NCBI RefSeq assembly: GCF_003464085.1
Contig: NZ_QSDR01000016.1
Location: 44,727 to 108,726 of the forward strand
DNA: 64,000 nt
Source: Clostridium sp. AM58-1XD
GTDB lineage: Bacteria > Bacillota > Clostridia > Lachnospirales > Lachnospiraceae
Direction of reading: 5' to 3'
Below are positions 28,333-37,948 of this stretch, piece after piece. The first letter of the stretch is position 1. Every line of letters starts with the position of its first letter. The position numbers and the translations under genes are program-made. The notes beneath the pieces were generated by a model. It was not told where the DNA came from, searched no databases, and worked only from the letters and a program-made list of their open reading frames with translations.

Positions 28333-29256
28333 CTAATAGGAATATTTTGCCTTATAATTCGAACTGTTCCCGATGTAATCCATGATTTCCTGACTCTTCT
28401 TTCCAGAAGATGCAAAGGTTGGATCCATCAGTTTCCAGTCCTGTCCGTCAAAATAAATTACGTTGTCCACCCAGCCAATGTTGTCCAGGTATACGCTGAC
28501 CCATGCATGATAGATACTTCCCGTATAGCCTACCACCAGCTTAGTGGGTATATTCTGGGATCTCAGCATAGACGTCATCACCGCCGCATAATCAAAACAA
28601 ATGCCCTTCTTCTGTGCCAGCACCTGGTCTACATTCGGCAGATATCCCGACTGGACCGACGAAGCTTTCGCATTGTCGTATACGATGTTATCTGTCACGT
28701 AATCATAGACATTCTTTACAATTCCGATCTGGTCCTGGGCGGAAGTCGCCAGACTTTTGGCGACAGTCACTACCTGGCTGGAGTCCGAGAAATTGACGTA
28801 CTGGTTCGGGTACAGAAACGGCTTGAACTGGCTGGACAGCGTTACGTTCAGATCATTGCTGGAAGCCTGCATATACTGATTGCCTGAAATATTTTCGAAT
28901 ACCTTTACCGTATATGTACCGTTTCCCTCTGTAAACGGAAACACTTCATACGCATCCCTGGCATTCAGATCATACGTATATGTCTCCCCGCCAGACTTGA
29001 TCACCTGGACCTTTATCTTTCCGCCGCTTCCGTTATATTTTACCATTACATAACCTTCGCTTATATTTGAAGCATCGACGGTCACTTTTTTATTTTCATA
29101 TTTGGTCGTTCCCGGCGCAGACGGTATCAGGCTGCTCATCCTGCCAGGCACGCCTCCTTTTACAGAGGCGGCTGCCTCAAATCCTCCATAAGCCAGTCCG
29201 GATGCCATGACGACTGAGCACAGACCTGCTGCCAGAAATTTCTTCCATCGATTCAC
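28333..29256 (-). CDS. Secreted transglutaminase-like protein
   Basis: A 307-aa protein with a GTG start after GAGGG and an N-terminal signal peptide (FLAAGLCSVVMASGLAYGG). The C-terminal half is a transglutaminase-like papain fold: KKGICFDYAAVMTSMLRSQN (Cys), YHAWVSVYLDN (His) and WKLMDPTFA (Asp). The N-terminal half is a beta domain. These proteins cleave or cross-link cell-surface peptides. The gap to the GspF gene is about 80 bases, so it might be the lead gene of the pilus operon. Confidence 0.85.
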   Translation of the reverse strand: MNRWKKFLAAGLCSVVMASGLAYGGFEAAASVKGGVPGRMSSLIPSAPGTTKYENKKVTVDASNISEGYVMVKYNGSGGKIKVQVIKSGGETYTYDLNARDAYEVFPFTEGNGTYTVKVFENISGNQYMQASSNDLNVTLSSQFKPFLYPNQYVNFSDSSQVVTVAKSLATSAQDQIGIVKNVYDYVTDNIVYDNAKASSVQSGYLPNVDQVLAQKKGICFDYAAVMTSMLRSQNIPTKLVVGYTGSIYHAWVSVYLDNIGWVDNVIYFDGQDWKLMDPTFASSGKKSQEIMDYIGNSSNYKAKYSY

Positions 29257-29284
29257 GATAATCCCTCTTTTCTTACAACCTCGC

Positions 29285-30030
29285 TTATTTCATCTGAAGA
29301 CGCTGTCTTACGATTTCATAAGCAAGAACACCGGCTGCAACCGACGCATTCAGGGAATCAATATCACCTTTCATCGGTATGGATGCGGCCATATCGCACT
29401 TTTCTTTCACAAGACGGCCCACCCCTTCGCCTTCATTTCCGATCACAAGGCCGATCGGTCCTGTCAGATTCTGGCGATACATGACTTCTCCGCCCATATC
29501 TGCACAGACGAACCACAATCCTTTTTTCTTCAGTTCATCGATTGCGGCCCCAAGGTTGGTTACCTTGCAACCGGAGTATAATTCAAAGCTCCTGCCGATG
29601 TTCTGGCTACGGTAGCCGTAAGCCCTGCCGCTCTGTTTTTTGGAATAATGACGCCGTGAGCTCCTGCCAGGTTTGCCGTACGTATAATCGCCCCCAAATT
29701 ATGAGGGTCTTCAATCCCATCCAGCAGAAAGATAAACGGCGGTTCGCCCTTCTCCTCTGCCAGTTTCAGGATATCGTCCACCTCTGCATATTCGTATGCC
29801 GCAGCATAAGCGATTACCCCCTGATGATGTCCCGTCGAAGACATCTGATCCAGACGCTCTTTCGCTGTAAAACGTACAATGGAAGACTGTTTTTTCGCTT
29901 CTCGCAGAATCGTCTGGACAGGGCCGTCCTTACAGCCTTCCAGAACAAACAGCTTATCGATTGTCTTACCGGAACGGTAGGCCTCAAGTACGGCATTCCT
30001 TCCTTCTATCGTCAGTTCCTCATATCTCAT
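29285..30030 (-). CDS. rlmB: 23S rRNA 2'-O-methyltransferase RlmB, frameshifted
   Basis: SpoU/TrmH-family methyltransferase. The first frame reads MRYEELTIEGRNAVLEAYRS to LNYTPVAR and stops; restoring one A at 29565-29566 gives VAKVTNLGAAIDELKKKG and joins the second frame, which carries the knot motif NLTGPIGLVIGNEGEGV and SLNASVAAGVLAYE. Restored length 248 aa is normal. Family motifs in the first half include DGIEDPHNLGAIIRTANLAG and IIPKNRAAG. It overlaps mrnC by ATGA. Confidence 0.93.
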
Positions 30031-30503
30031 GTCGTTTCTCCTGCCTCCGTCTTCTCTTTATCCTCTGTATCCCCAAGCTCTCCGATTTTGGAAAGACCGG
30101 AGGCGATAATTTCCACCATACGTTCCATACGCCCTTTCAGATAGAGCCATCCAATCAGCGCTTCAAAGCCCGTGGCCATACGGTAGTCTTTCATCGTCGC
30201 GTTCTTCGCCATAGTCCCCGACTTGGCGTTGCGGCCGCGCCTGTAAACAGCTTTCTCTTCTTCCGTCAGCTCATCCTCCAGTAGTTTGTAAAGATTTGCC
30301 TGCGTCTCTGCCTTCACAAGGCCTGCTGTCCTCTTGTGCATCTTATTAACCTGCATGCTTCCGTGATTCATGACCTTGGTACGGATGATGATCTCATATG
30401 CTGCATCCCCGATATAGGCAAGGGCCAGAGGGGAATAGGAATCCGCATCCACATCATGAAGCTTTAATGCCTCACTGCAGCGTGCGGTTAAGCTCTTTTC
30501 CAT
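30027..30503 (-). CDS. mrnC: Mini-ribonuclease III
   Basis: A 158-aa RNase III-like protein lacking a dsRNA-binding domain. It processes 23S rRNA ends. The catalytic helix is LALAYIGDAAYEIIIRTKVM; the second conserved region MATGFEALIGWLYLKGRMER matches MrnC. It overlaps cysS by 16 bases and rlmB by 4, a standard cysS-mrnC-rlmB arrangement in Firmicutes. Confidence 0.95.
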   Translation of the reverse strand: MEKSLTARCSEALKLHDVDADSYSPLALAYIGDAAYEIIIRTKVMNHGSMQVNKMHKRTAGLVKAETQANLYKLLEDELTEEEKAVYRRGRNAKSGTMAKNATMKDYRMATGFEALIGWLYLKGRMERMVEIIASGLSKIGELGDTEDKEKTEAGETT

Positions 30504-31897
30504 TTAACGCCCTCTCTCGTATCCTCCAGAACGATTCCCTTTTCCAGAAGCTTTCCGCGGATTTCGTCTGCAAGGGCAAAGTTCTTATCCTTCCTGGCCT
30601 GCTGTCTTGCGGCGATCATCTCTTCGATTTCGCTGTCCAGCATCTCTTCCTTTTTCTCCGCAATGATTCCCATTACATCACAAAGCTTCACAACAGTATC
30701 CTTCATAAGGGAAATATATGCCTTTGTACTGTTTTCATCACCTGTGGAATTAGCCAGTTTTACGATCTCAAATACAGCAGCTATCGCGTCCGCCGTATTG
30801 AAGTCATCATCCATGGCAGCCTCATATTTTTCAACGAGGGACTTTAATTCCTTTTCATTTTCCTGTTCTGCATCCGTCAGAGCTTCGCCTGCTGCGCTCT
30901 TTAAAAGGTCGTTCATCTTATCCACGCAGTTCAGAATGCGGACAAGGCCGTTCTTGGAGGCTTCCATAAGGTCTGCACTGAAGTTCAACGGACTTCTGTA
31001 GTGGGCGCTCAGCATGAAGAATCTGAGCACCTGAAGGTCATATTTCTCGCTGATCTCTCTGACCGTAAAGAAATTGCCGAGAGATTTGGACATCTTCCTA
31101 TTATCAATGTTCAGAAATGCGTTATGCATCCAGTATCTTGCAAATTCCTTTCCGTTTGCCGCCTCACTCTGGGCGATCTCATTTTCATGGTGTGGAAAGA
31201 CGAGGTCTTCGCCGCCTGCATGAATATCGATCTGGTCTCCCAGGTATTTCTTAGACATGACGGAACACTCAATGTGCCAGCCGGGACGGCCGTTGCACCA
31301 CGGGGACTCCCAGAAAGGCTCTCCGTCTTTCTTCGGCTTCCAGAGTACAAAATCCGTAGGATCTTCCTTTCCATCTTCTCCTGTTACCTTAATTTCACGG
31401 AAACCTGACTGCAGATCATCCAAATTCTTATGGGACAATTTCCCATATTCTTTAAAAGATTTCGTGCGGAAATAGACGGTGCCGTCTTCTGCCGCATATG
31501 CATGCCCCTTTTCAATCAGCTCTCCGATCATGTCCAGCATGCCGCAGATTTCTTCTGTAGCCAGCGGATGCCTCGTTGCCGGCTTAACATTCATACCTTC
31601 CATGTCTTTCTTGCATTCGGCAATATAGCGTTTGGAAATGGTATCCGCATCGACGCCTTCTTCGATGGCTTTTTTAATAATCTTATCGTCTACGTCAGTA
31701 AAATTCGACACATAGTTTACTTCATAACCTTTATATTCAAAATAGCGGCGTACGGTGTCGAATACGATCATCGGCCTGGCATTGCCGATATGGATGAAAT
31801 TATACACGGTTGGACCGCAGACATACATTTTCACCTTTCCCGGTTCAAGCGGGACGAACTCGTCTTTTCTCCTCGTCAGCGTATTATAAATTTTCAT
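30488..31897 (-). CDS. cysS: Cysteinyl-tRNA synthetase
   Basis: A 469-aa class I synthetase. HIGH equivalent FIHIGNARP follows the zinc Cys in YVCGPTVYN; further zinc ligands lie in [20 protein letters not shown] and [25 protein letters not shown] is intact. Starts after GAGGAG. First of the cysS-mrnC-rlmB set and overlapped by the ispF frame. Confidence 0.97.
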   Translation of the reverse strand: MKIYNTLTRRKDEFVPLEPGKVKMYVCGPTVYNFIHIGNARPMIVFDTVRRYFEYKGYEVNYVSNFTDVDDKIIKKAIEEGVDADTISKRYIAECKKDMEGMNVKPATRHPLATEEICGMLDMIGELIEKGHAYAAEDGTVYFRTKSFKEYGKLSHKNLDDLQSGFREIKVTGEDGKEDPTDFVLWKPKKDGEPFWESPWCNGRPGWHIECSVMSKKYLGDQIDIHAGGEDLVFPHHENEIAQSEAANGKEFARYWMHNAFLNIDNRKMSKSLGNFFTVREISEKYDLQVLRFFMLSAHYRSPLNFSADLMEASKNGLVRILNCVDKMNDLLKSAAGEALTDAEQENEKELKSLVEKYEAAMDDDFNTADAIAAVFEIVKLANSTGDENSTKAYISLMKDTVVKLCDVMGIIAEKKEEMLDSEIEEMIAARQQARKDKNFALADEIRGKLLEKGIVLEDTREGVKWKRA

Positions 31898-32492
31898 GAC
31901 TTTTCTCCTCTTTTCTTATACTGCTTCCGGCCGAACTCCTATCAGCCTTCTCTTTTACAGCCTCCGCAGCCGGAACACTTACCAGTATCTGCCTGCATTC
32001 TATCATAATAGCAATAATCACCACTGTCGTCAACAGGGTAATTGCAGAAGACGAGATTCCCTCGCCGGAGCCTGTAAATCCCAGCCCCTCCTCTGTGGTG
32101 GCCTTGATGCTGATCTGAGATATGTCAATATGAAGCGCTTCTGATATATGCATTCTCATCTCATCCCTATATGGTGCAAGCTTTGGCCTCTGGGCGATAA
32201 CCGTAGCATCGATATTCTCAATCACAAAGCCCTTTTTGTCCAGCAGCTCTCCTACATTTTTTAAAAGTTGTATGCTGGAGACTCCTTCATATACAGGGTC
32301 CGTATCCGGAAATAGTTTTCCGATATCCCCCAGAGCTGCCGCTCCGAGCAGAGCATCCATTATTGCATGAACCAGCACGTCTGCATCCGAATGGCCCAGA
32401 AGTCCCTTTTCATAAGGAATCTCCACGCCGCCAAGAATCAGCTTTCTGTCTTCAACCAGCCTGTGTACATCATATCCCTGTCCTATTCTCAT
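31884..32492 (-). CDS. ispF: 2-C-methyl-D-erythritol 2,4-cyclodiphosphate synthase, tail probably frameshifted
   Basis: MEP isoprenoid pathway enzyme. Start ATG 32492, seven bases after AGGAG. Metal site [27 protein letters not shown], and the C-terminal [20 protein letters not shown] are intact. After ITLLTTV the frame goes on as a hydrophobic and then basic tail that runs through the cysS ribosome site and overlaps cysS by 14 bases. Adding one base near GTGGTG gives instead a short tail with [11 protein letters not shown] and a stop at 31942, clear of cysS. The second reading looks more natural, so another single-base loss is suspected. The catalytic part is unaffected. Confidence 0.9.
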   Translation of the reverse strand: MRIGQGYDVHRLVEDRKLILGGVEIPYEKGLLGHSDADVLVHAIMDALLGAAALGDIGKLFPDTDPVYEGVSSIQLLKNVGELLDKKGFVIENIDATVIAQRPKLAPYRDEMRMHISEALHIDISQISIKATTEEGLGFTGSGEGISSSAITLLTTVVIIAIMIECRQILVSVPAAEAVKEKADRSSAGSSIRKEEKSHENL

Positions 32493-32517
32493 CGTCATAC
32501 TCCTGTAGTTTTCATTT

Positions 32518-33432
32518 TTAAACCATCATCCTCAGTTTTTTCTGAATACAGCGCATCTGAATGTCTGTCTGCATAAGGCAGCTTTCTCCGTCCGCATGCA
32601 CTGCCATCGGTCTGTCCATATGAATACTCACTTCACGGCAGTCAAAGTTCCGCACGCCGCGGTATTTTCGCTGTTTCCTCGTCAATGCATTTACGAGAAA
32701 GCTTAAAAGCTTCCATTTTCCGGAATGATGGGCAACACAAATCGTCAGCTTTCCATCCATGCAATTCGCCTGAGGCGCAAAACGGAAACCGCCGCCCTCA
32801 TACGGATGAATATGAGCTGATATAAAATAAATATGATTAAATTCCACCTTCTGTACCCCGTCCAGGAGGATATATCCCTTTACGGGCCTTGCCAAAAGGA
32901 ACTGCTTCATTCCTGTCAGGATATAATTCAGCTTACCCAAATAAAGCCTTTTTACACCTTGGTGAAGAAGGCTGTGGCAAACCGACGCATCCAGTCCGAT
33001 ACCGGCGCTCACGGCAAATCTTCTGTGAAGAATCTCATCTTCGCCATAGGATATGACCCCGTAGTCCAGCATCTTATGATATTTCGGATATAAAATCTTT
33101 TTCAGGCACCGGCTGCTGCTGGACGGCATCTTCAAGCTTCTTGCAAGATCATTTCCCCTTCCAGAAGGAATATAGCCCATTGTAACCGTTCCGCAGAAAC
33201 ATATTCCATCCAAGACCTCATTGACCGTACCGTCCCCTCCAACGGCCACAATGATTCTGGGATCTTTACAGCCTTCTGTCAGCTTTCTGGCAATTTCTCT
33301 TGCCTCTCCCGGCTCTCTGACTAGAAACAATTCATACTCAACACAGGCGTTCCCTAATTGTCTTTCCACTTGTCTGCATATTTTATACCCTCGACCATTC
33401 CCCGAATGTGGATTCGCAATAAAATAATACAT
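32518..33432 (-). CDS. Diacylglycerol/lipid kinase (DagK/YegS family)
   Basis: A 304-aa DAGK-catalytic-domain protein. N-terminal [20 protein letters not shown], the nucleotide loop [17 protein letters not shown] and [15 protein letters not shown] are all family hallmarks. It phosphorylates diacylglycerol or a similar lipid at the membrane. Ends in the usual C-terminal beta domain (VHADGESCL). Upstream is the tRNA-Val promoter region on the other strand. Confidence 0.92.
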   Translation of the reverse strand: MYYFIANPHSGNGRGYKICRQVERQLGNACVEYELFLVREPGEAREIARKLTEGCKDPRIIVAVGGDGTVNEVLDGICFCGTVTMGYIPSGRGNDLARSLKMPSSSSRCLKKILYPKYHKMLDYGVISYGEDEILHRRFAVSAGIGLDASVCHSLLHQGVKRLYLGKLNYILTGMKQFLLARPVKGYILLDGVQKVEFNHIYFISAHIHPYEGGGFRFAPQANCMDGKLTICVAHHSGKWKLLSFLVNALTRKQRKYRGVRNFDCREVSIHMDRPMAVHADGESCLMQTDIQMRCIQKKLRMMV

Positions 33433-33521
33433 GGAAAACCTCCTGTCACTTACTACCCATAGTATACCATAAAACAGGTAAATGAAAAAGAAAATTTCTA
33501 TAAAATATTGTCAAAAAAGTA

Positions 33522-33550
33522 TTGACAATTTAGACAATACCATTTATACT
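33522..33550 (+). promoter_or_regulatory. Promoter of tRNA-Val(TAC)
   Basis: Consensus TTGACA, a 17-base spacer and TATACT, about 50 bases before the tRNA. Confidence 0.8.
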
Positions 33551-33599
33551 AATTTACGCAGTTACAATTGCAAAAGCAAGGTAACAGGCACGTCATTAT

Positions 33600-33672
33600 G
33601 GGATCTTAGCTCAGCTGGGAGAGCATCTGCCTTACAAGCAGAGGGTCATAGGTTCGAGCCCTATAGGTCCCA
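33600..33672 (+). tRNA. tRNA-Val (anticodon TAC)
   Basis: Cloverleaf: acceptor GGGATCT/AGGTCCC (one T-G pair), D arm GCTCAGCTGGGAGAGC, anticodon stem TCTGC/GCAGA with loop CTTACAA, T arm ATAGG TTCGAGC CCTAT. Discriminator A, CCA not encoded. It is the only gene in the 33433-33763 gap. Confidence 0.95.
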
Positions 33673-33713
33673 TTTTTTATTTTGAAATACCAACAGGAAT
33701 AATTAAATTTTTT

Positions 33714-33741
33714 AAGCCCCTTCTGTGAAGGGGCTTTTTTA
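33714..33741. terminator. Rho-independent terminator
   Basis: AGCCCCTTC TGT GAAGGGGCT followed by TTTTTT, downstream of tRNA-Val. Confidence 0.85.
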
Positions 33742-33763
33742 CTTTCTAGGAAAGACCTTGTTC

Positions 33764-35572
33764 TTAATTTCTTCCGCCGTCAGGTCTGTAAAATGTCAGT
33801 GCTGTCATTACCGGAACGCACAGGATCACGCCAAACATATAGCGGACGATAATACATGGACCAGGTATAAGAGAAATCATATACCCCCACAGCACTGCTG
33901 AAAGGATTAAGTATGGATACCGTCTCCATGCCGCCAAAACAACGGTGCAGATCAAAACCATCCACGAATAAAAAGACGTATAAAAAACGATCGATAACAT
34001 GGGCAGCGACTCCTGGATATTGCTGTCTGTAAACCAGCTGTATCCTCTTCTTAAAGCAGGAAAAAAGCTATGAGTCTCCACCACATGTTCCTCGTCAAAA
34101 GGCGGGCTCATGACAAACTCCACATAACAGCTCGAATCGCCTCCCATATACCATATCCCCATCGTGTTATAAACAGGCGCCAAAATAAACTCTCCCGTAT
34201 ATCTGCCGCCTAATCTCAGCCATAGATTCAGAAAATCCCTTTTGTGATCTTTCAGATAATCCACGTGAAGTCCGGATTTTACAGGATCGGACACATAATA
34301 TGTATATCCGTTCATGGCATCTGCGGATATGAATTTCTCCATTTCCTCCTTATCATCTGAACTCAGCGAATCATTCTGCAGGACATACGTTCTGGCCAGC
34401 TGCTGACAGGGGATGCTCATCATTTCCCCAATACTTCCCTTACTGGCGCGGAGCGCTTTCTCCATCACGAAGAAGCTGCCGAAAGTACCAATCATACAGG
34501 CAAGAAACAGTACGGCAAACTGCAGCAGAATTTTATCCTTCTGTCCGGAAAAAGCTTTCATCCCCCATGCTCCAAAGCAGCAGAAGCCTGTAACGCCAAG
34601 CCCGTAAACAGCATTATTCCGAAACAGCCCCATGAGGATGGAGGCTGCAAGAAAAAGGATTAGCCTCCTTCCCCTGTAAATAGATTTCATAGTAACCATG
34701 TCGCAGATACACACAAAAAATATCAGAAAAAGGCAGCCAAATACAACATCTTTCGTCGTGCTGAGCCCTGTTATGGGGATAAATGGAAAAAGGATGTAGA
34801 AAGCCATTGCTGCCGTTCTCATTTTTCGGGACAAACGGATTTTCAACATAAATCGAACCGCAAATGCAATACTTCCGGAAAGGACCGCCAGCTGAACAAG
34901 TGAATGAATCGCCAAACCTGCTTGATAGGTACCGAAAATATTTTTTCCCATTTCTAATATCCCGCCTGCAAACAATGTGTGAATAAGGGGATGGTGAGTA
35001 TTAAACGCCTTGTTTACGAACATCCCCCACTGCCAGATCATATCGTAACAGTACAAGCCTGGAAAAAACGCAAGAAAACACGGAAGATAGCACAGGAATA
35101 AAGTCAGCCATGTCTTGTAAAAAACCCGCTTTAGAGATCTGCGCCGACGGGCCGTTTCCGGCGGATTTCCGCCTTCATTTATCAGCTTAAAAAAGAACGG
35201 CTGCATCATAGGGCTGAGTATGACCGAACTCCCAACAATCCAGAATATAACCGGAATACTCCATTCCACTCCATCTGCATTAGCAGAAAGGCGAAGTCCC
35301 GTTCCCAGAATCTCAGTAAATATTAGAAGGAAGGAAAGTAGAAACGCAAAAGAAGCCGTTCTCCTGTCCCTTCCCCACTCTTCTCCTGATTTTTTTACCA
35401 TTACCGCCGACAGCAAAAACACTCCAAAGGATATGACGCCTTTATTAAAATAGATTCTGTCATATAACCCATAAATTTTAACCAGTCCGCTGACCGCTGC
35501 AACAGCTCCCATGGCAATTATCATACTGCCTATCACTTGGTATTTCTTATATGTAATCACCCGGTAATCCAT
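33764..35572 (-). CDS. DUF6020-family multi-span membrane protein
   Basis: About 602 aa. Start MDYRVITYKKYQVIG at 35572 after GGAGG; an upstream ATG overlaps the glycosyltransferase. It has around twelve hydrophobic spans and the HHPLIHTLFAGG and GLSTTKDVVFGCLF patterns of DUF6020 proteins, which resemble GT-C type polyprenyl-phosphate sugar transferases or wall-glycosylation membrane proteins. The neighbouring GT2 (35607-36548, short gap) with a dolichol-phosphate-mannose-synthase-like build is a likely partner that supplies the lipid-linked sugar. Confidence 0.75.
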   Translation of the reverse strand: MDYRVITYKKYQVIGSMIIAMGAVAAVSGLVKIYGLYDRIYFNKGVISFGVFLLSAVMVKKSGEEWGRDRRTASFAFLLSFLLIFTEILGTGLRLSANADGVEWSIPVIFWIVGSSVILSPMMQPFFFKLINEGGNPPETARRRRSLKRVFYKTWLTLFLCYLPCFLAFFPGLYCYDMIWQWGMFVNKAFNTHHPLIHTLFAGGILEMGKNIFGTYQAGLAIHSLVQLAVLSGSIAFAVRFMLKIRLSRKMRTAAMAFYILFPFIPITGLSTTKDVVFGCLFLIFFVCICDMVTMKSIYRGRRLILFLAASILMGLFRNNAVYGLGVTGFCCFGAWGMKAFSGQKDKILLQFAVLFLACMIGTFGSFFVMEKALRASKGSIGEMMSIPCQQLARTYVLQNDSLSSDDKEEMEKFISADAMNGYTYYVSDPVKSGLHVDYLKDHKRDFLNLWLRLGGRYTGEFILAPVYNTMGIWYMGGDSSCYVEFVMSPPFDEEHVVETHSFFPALRRGYSWFTDSNIQESLPMLSIVFYTSFYSWMVLICTVVLAAWRRYPYLILSAVLWGYMISLIPGPCIIVRYMFGVILCVPVMTALTFYRPDGGRN

Positions 35573-35606
35573 AAAAATCCTCCATTTGTCAGTAATTCCA
35601 ATTATT

Positions 35607-36548
35607 TTAATCCCCTGTCTTTCTTTTAAAGTCTTCATTTACCTCCAGTAAATGAAATTCAAATTCCTGACGGTTTTTCTGAATAAGGGTCTGTAAAATA
35701 AGTCCTGAAAACAGGGACAGCAGGGCTGCTATTACGCAGAATCCACAGACAATTAATGTGGGGAAATGAGGAACCAGACCGGTTTTAATATACTCAATAA
35801 AAATGGGGACAAAAAAACAGGCTGATAATAGAAACAGGATCAGAGCCGCCATACCGAAAAATCTCACAGGCTTGTAATTCCTGTATAAATTAAATATGGT
35901 TTTTAATACCCGCATTCCGTCCGAAATCGTATTTAATTTTGATTCACTCCCGGCCGGCCTGTCCCGGTATTCAATAACGATACTTTTTATGTACATATTT
36001 TTATCGACTGCATGGACCGACATTTCCGTCTCAATCTCAAAGCCTTTTGAAAGCACCGGAAACGACTTCACAAACTGATAACTGAAAGCCCTGTAGCCAG
36101 TCATGATATCACTGATACTGCTCCTGAACAAATGATTGATGCAGAAACGCACCATGGAATTTCCCATGTTATGAAACGGCCTTTTATTCTCCACAAAATA
36201 AGTGGACGACAGGCGGTCGCCTATCACCATATCCGCCTGCCCCGCTAAGATTTGATCCGCCATGCTTCTGCCCGCGTCCGCAGGATATGTATCGTCACCG
36301 TCAATCATAATATAACAGCGGGCATCGATTTCCCGGAACATCCTTCTGACGACATTCCCTTTTCCCTGCCGGCTCTCGTACCGTACGACCGCGCCGGCCT
36401 CTTTCGCCAATATGTCGGTCCCGTCTGTGGAATTGTTATCATATACGTAAATAACCGCTTCCGGAAGCTCCCGTTTCCAGTCATTTACTACTTTTCCTAT
36501 TGTCTGGCTCTCGTTAAAACAGGGGATTAACACTGCAATTTCATCCAT
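35607..36548 (-). CDS. GT2 polyprenyl-phosphate glycosyltransferase
   Basis: About 313 aa starting MDEIAVLIPCFNESQTIGKV at 36548, after AGGAG. GT-A fold with DNNSTDGTD and the DGDDTYP metal motif, then two C-terminal membrane spans (GMAALILFLLSACFFVPIFI and a second near the end). It probably transfers a sugar from a nucleotide to polyprenyl phosphate. The DUF6020 gene follows on the same strand and may use this donor. Confidence 0.88.
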   Translation of the reverse strand: MDEIAVLIPCFNESQTIGKVVNDWKRELPEAVIYVYDNNSTDGTDILAKEAGAVVRYESRQGKGNVVRRMFREIDARCYIMIDGDDTYPADAGRSMADQILAGQADMVIGDRLSSTYFVENKRPFHNMGNSMVRFCINHLFRSSISDIMTGYRAFSYQFVKSFPVLSKGFEIETEMSVHAVDKNMYIKSIVIEYRDRPAGSESKLNTISDGMRVLKTIFNLYRNYKPVRFFGMAALILFLLSACFFVPIFIEYIKTGLVPHFPTLIVCGFCVIAALLSLFSGLILQTLIQKNRQEFEFHLLEVNEDFKRKTGD

Positions 36549-36565
36549 TTTGTATCTCCTGGTGT

Positions 36566-37297
36566 TCATTCACTCTCTGTCCATGCCCCGTCCGAACCAA
36601 CGGTATAACCGTCCGGCGTTACCGTATCATGAAGCATATAACCGTCCGGTCCAAAATAATATTGTTTTCCATTAATCTCTCTCCACGTATTTACCGGATA
36701 TGAGCCGTCTGTATCTCTATACCACCAGCCATTCTCATCCTGCATCCAATGATCTTCCGTAGAGTCTGAAGGGGCGGAACCATTCGCGTAAATTACATAT
36801 TTTGACAGATATCCTAGTGATTCTTTCGTATATCCCGATGGCATTTTAAACAGATAAATATTCGCATCGATATCGTAATCATCATATTCTTCAATCACAT
36901 ACTGCAAATAATGATATCCCGTCGTATCTGCTAAACCTAAAACAATCGGATCTATTTCAGATGGAGAAATCTCCTTTAGTTCAACGGGCTTCCTTGTATA
37001 TAAATGGTATATAAATTCTCCTATCACGCTCTCCATAGTCTTGCCGGGATCCACCGGTACGAGATCCGAAACATAAATGACATCCGCTCCCTCTACAATC
37101 CCCATATATCTTTTGTTCTGTTCATTCTCTATATAGACCTGTAATTCCTGTCCAAACAGCTTCATTCTGTTCGTGTCCTCGACTGCGAAAGCTGTTATGG
37201 AACCGGCTGCGGATAAACAGGCTGCCATTCCTATTATTGCCAGACTCTTTGCTGCTTTTCGTAAGGATACTGCTTTTTTTAATCCATCGTTCTTCAT
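36566..37297 (-). CDS. Secreted protein with cell-wall-binding repeats
   Basis: About 243 aa, start at ATG 37297 after AGAGG; an in-frame TTG lies upstream. Signal peptide LAIIGMAACLSAAGSITAFA. The middle is a unique beta/alpha region (residues about 40-180, VIYVSDLVPVDPGKTMESV). The C-terminus has two choline-binding-type repeats: HWMQDENGWWYRDTDGSYPV and WREINGKQYYFGPDGYML, plus a terminal TVGSDGAW. The domain function is not known. Confidence 0.8.
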   Translation of the reverse strand: MKNDGLKKAVSLRKAAKSLAIIGMAACLSAAGSITAFAVEDTNRMKLFGQELQVYIENEQNKRYMGIVEGADVIYVSDLVPVDPGKTMESVIGEFIYHLYTRKPVELKEISPSEIDPIVLGLADTTGYHYLQYVIEEYDDYDIDANIYLFKMPSGYTKESLGYLSKYVIYANGSAPSDSTEDHWMQDENGWWYRDTDGSYPVNTWREINGKQYYFGPDGYMLHDTVTPDGYTVGSDGAWTESE

Positions 37298-37343
37298 ATC
37301 TTTTCCTCTCTTCAACCCTTTTCCTTGGTTTTTGTGGTGAGAA

Positions 37344-37902
37344 TCACGGATTCCTCATATCCCGCTCCTGTATAATAACTGTTGTATCGACATTTACAAA
37401 GTTCCACATGTAATCGATGTCAGAATCCCGTATACCAATACATCCTCTGGTTTCATCCGTAATCCCTCTTTTTCCATGTATCATAATTTCACCGCCCAAC
37501 GGAGTATACCAGTCTGGTTATCCTTCCTGTTCGATTGCATGAACAATTTTGCTATAGTGGCCGGCTGATATCAATCCTTGTGACAATCCTCGTTTTGCGT
37601 CCTCGATATTGGGATATGATAATCCCCTTCCATCTCCTTATCACCTGTTAATGCTCCTGCTATCCCCAGGCAATGATAAATCTTTTCTCCATTCAGCCAA
37701 GGCTCCATCTGATGGCTAAATTTATCAAATACAAGTGATCCGTTCACACTTTTTCCTGCCACTCATTTACTGAATATGATCCATCATCATTTAAATAGCG
37801 CCACCCTGTTTCATCTTGCGCCTATTCCCCCGCAAATGAAATCATTGGACTTGATAAACAAAATAGAAAGGTCAATATTGTGCTTTTTATCAAAGTCCTC
37901 AT
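37344..37902 (-). pseudogene. Degenerate L,D-transpeptidase with cell-wall repeat
   Basis: The minus strand starts MRTLIKSTILTFLF with a signal peptide and GGAGG site, then TAG interrupts GE*AQDETGWRYLNDDGSY, a wall-binding repeat in which the usual Trp codon has become TAG. A frameshift follows before SVNGSLVFDKFSHQMEPW; another near GDYHIPI; then a TAA in KIVHAIEQEG*PDWYTPLGG; and finally IMIHGKRGITDETRGCIGIR, the catalytic YkuD motif with its Cys. At least two nonsense codons and two shifts make this a real pseudogene, unlike the single-homopolymer breaks elsewhere. It lies between two intact wall-binding proteins. Confidence 0.85.
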
Positions 37903-37948
37903 AGTATCCTCCGAATTATTGTCTTATAGTTACCGAAACGCCAATTGA

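Noticed and set aside
33482..33685. Plus-strand ORF over tRNA-Val
   Set aside because: It translates the tRNA itself.
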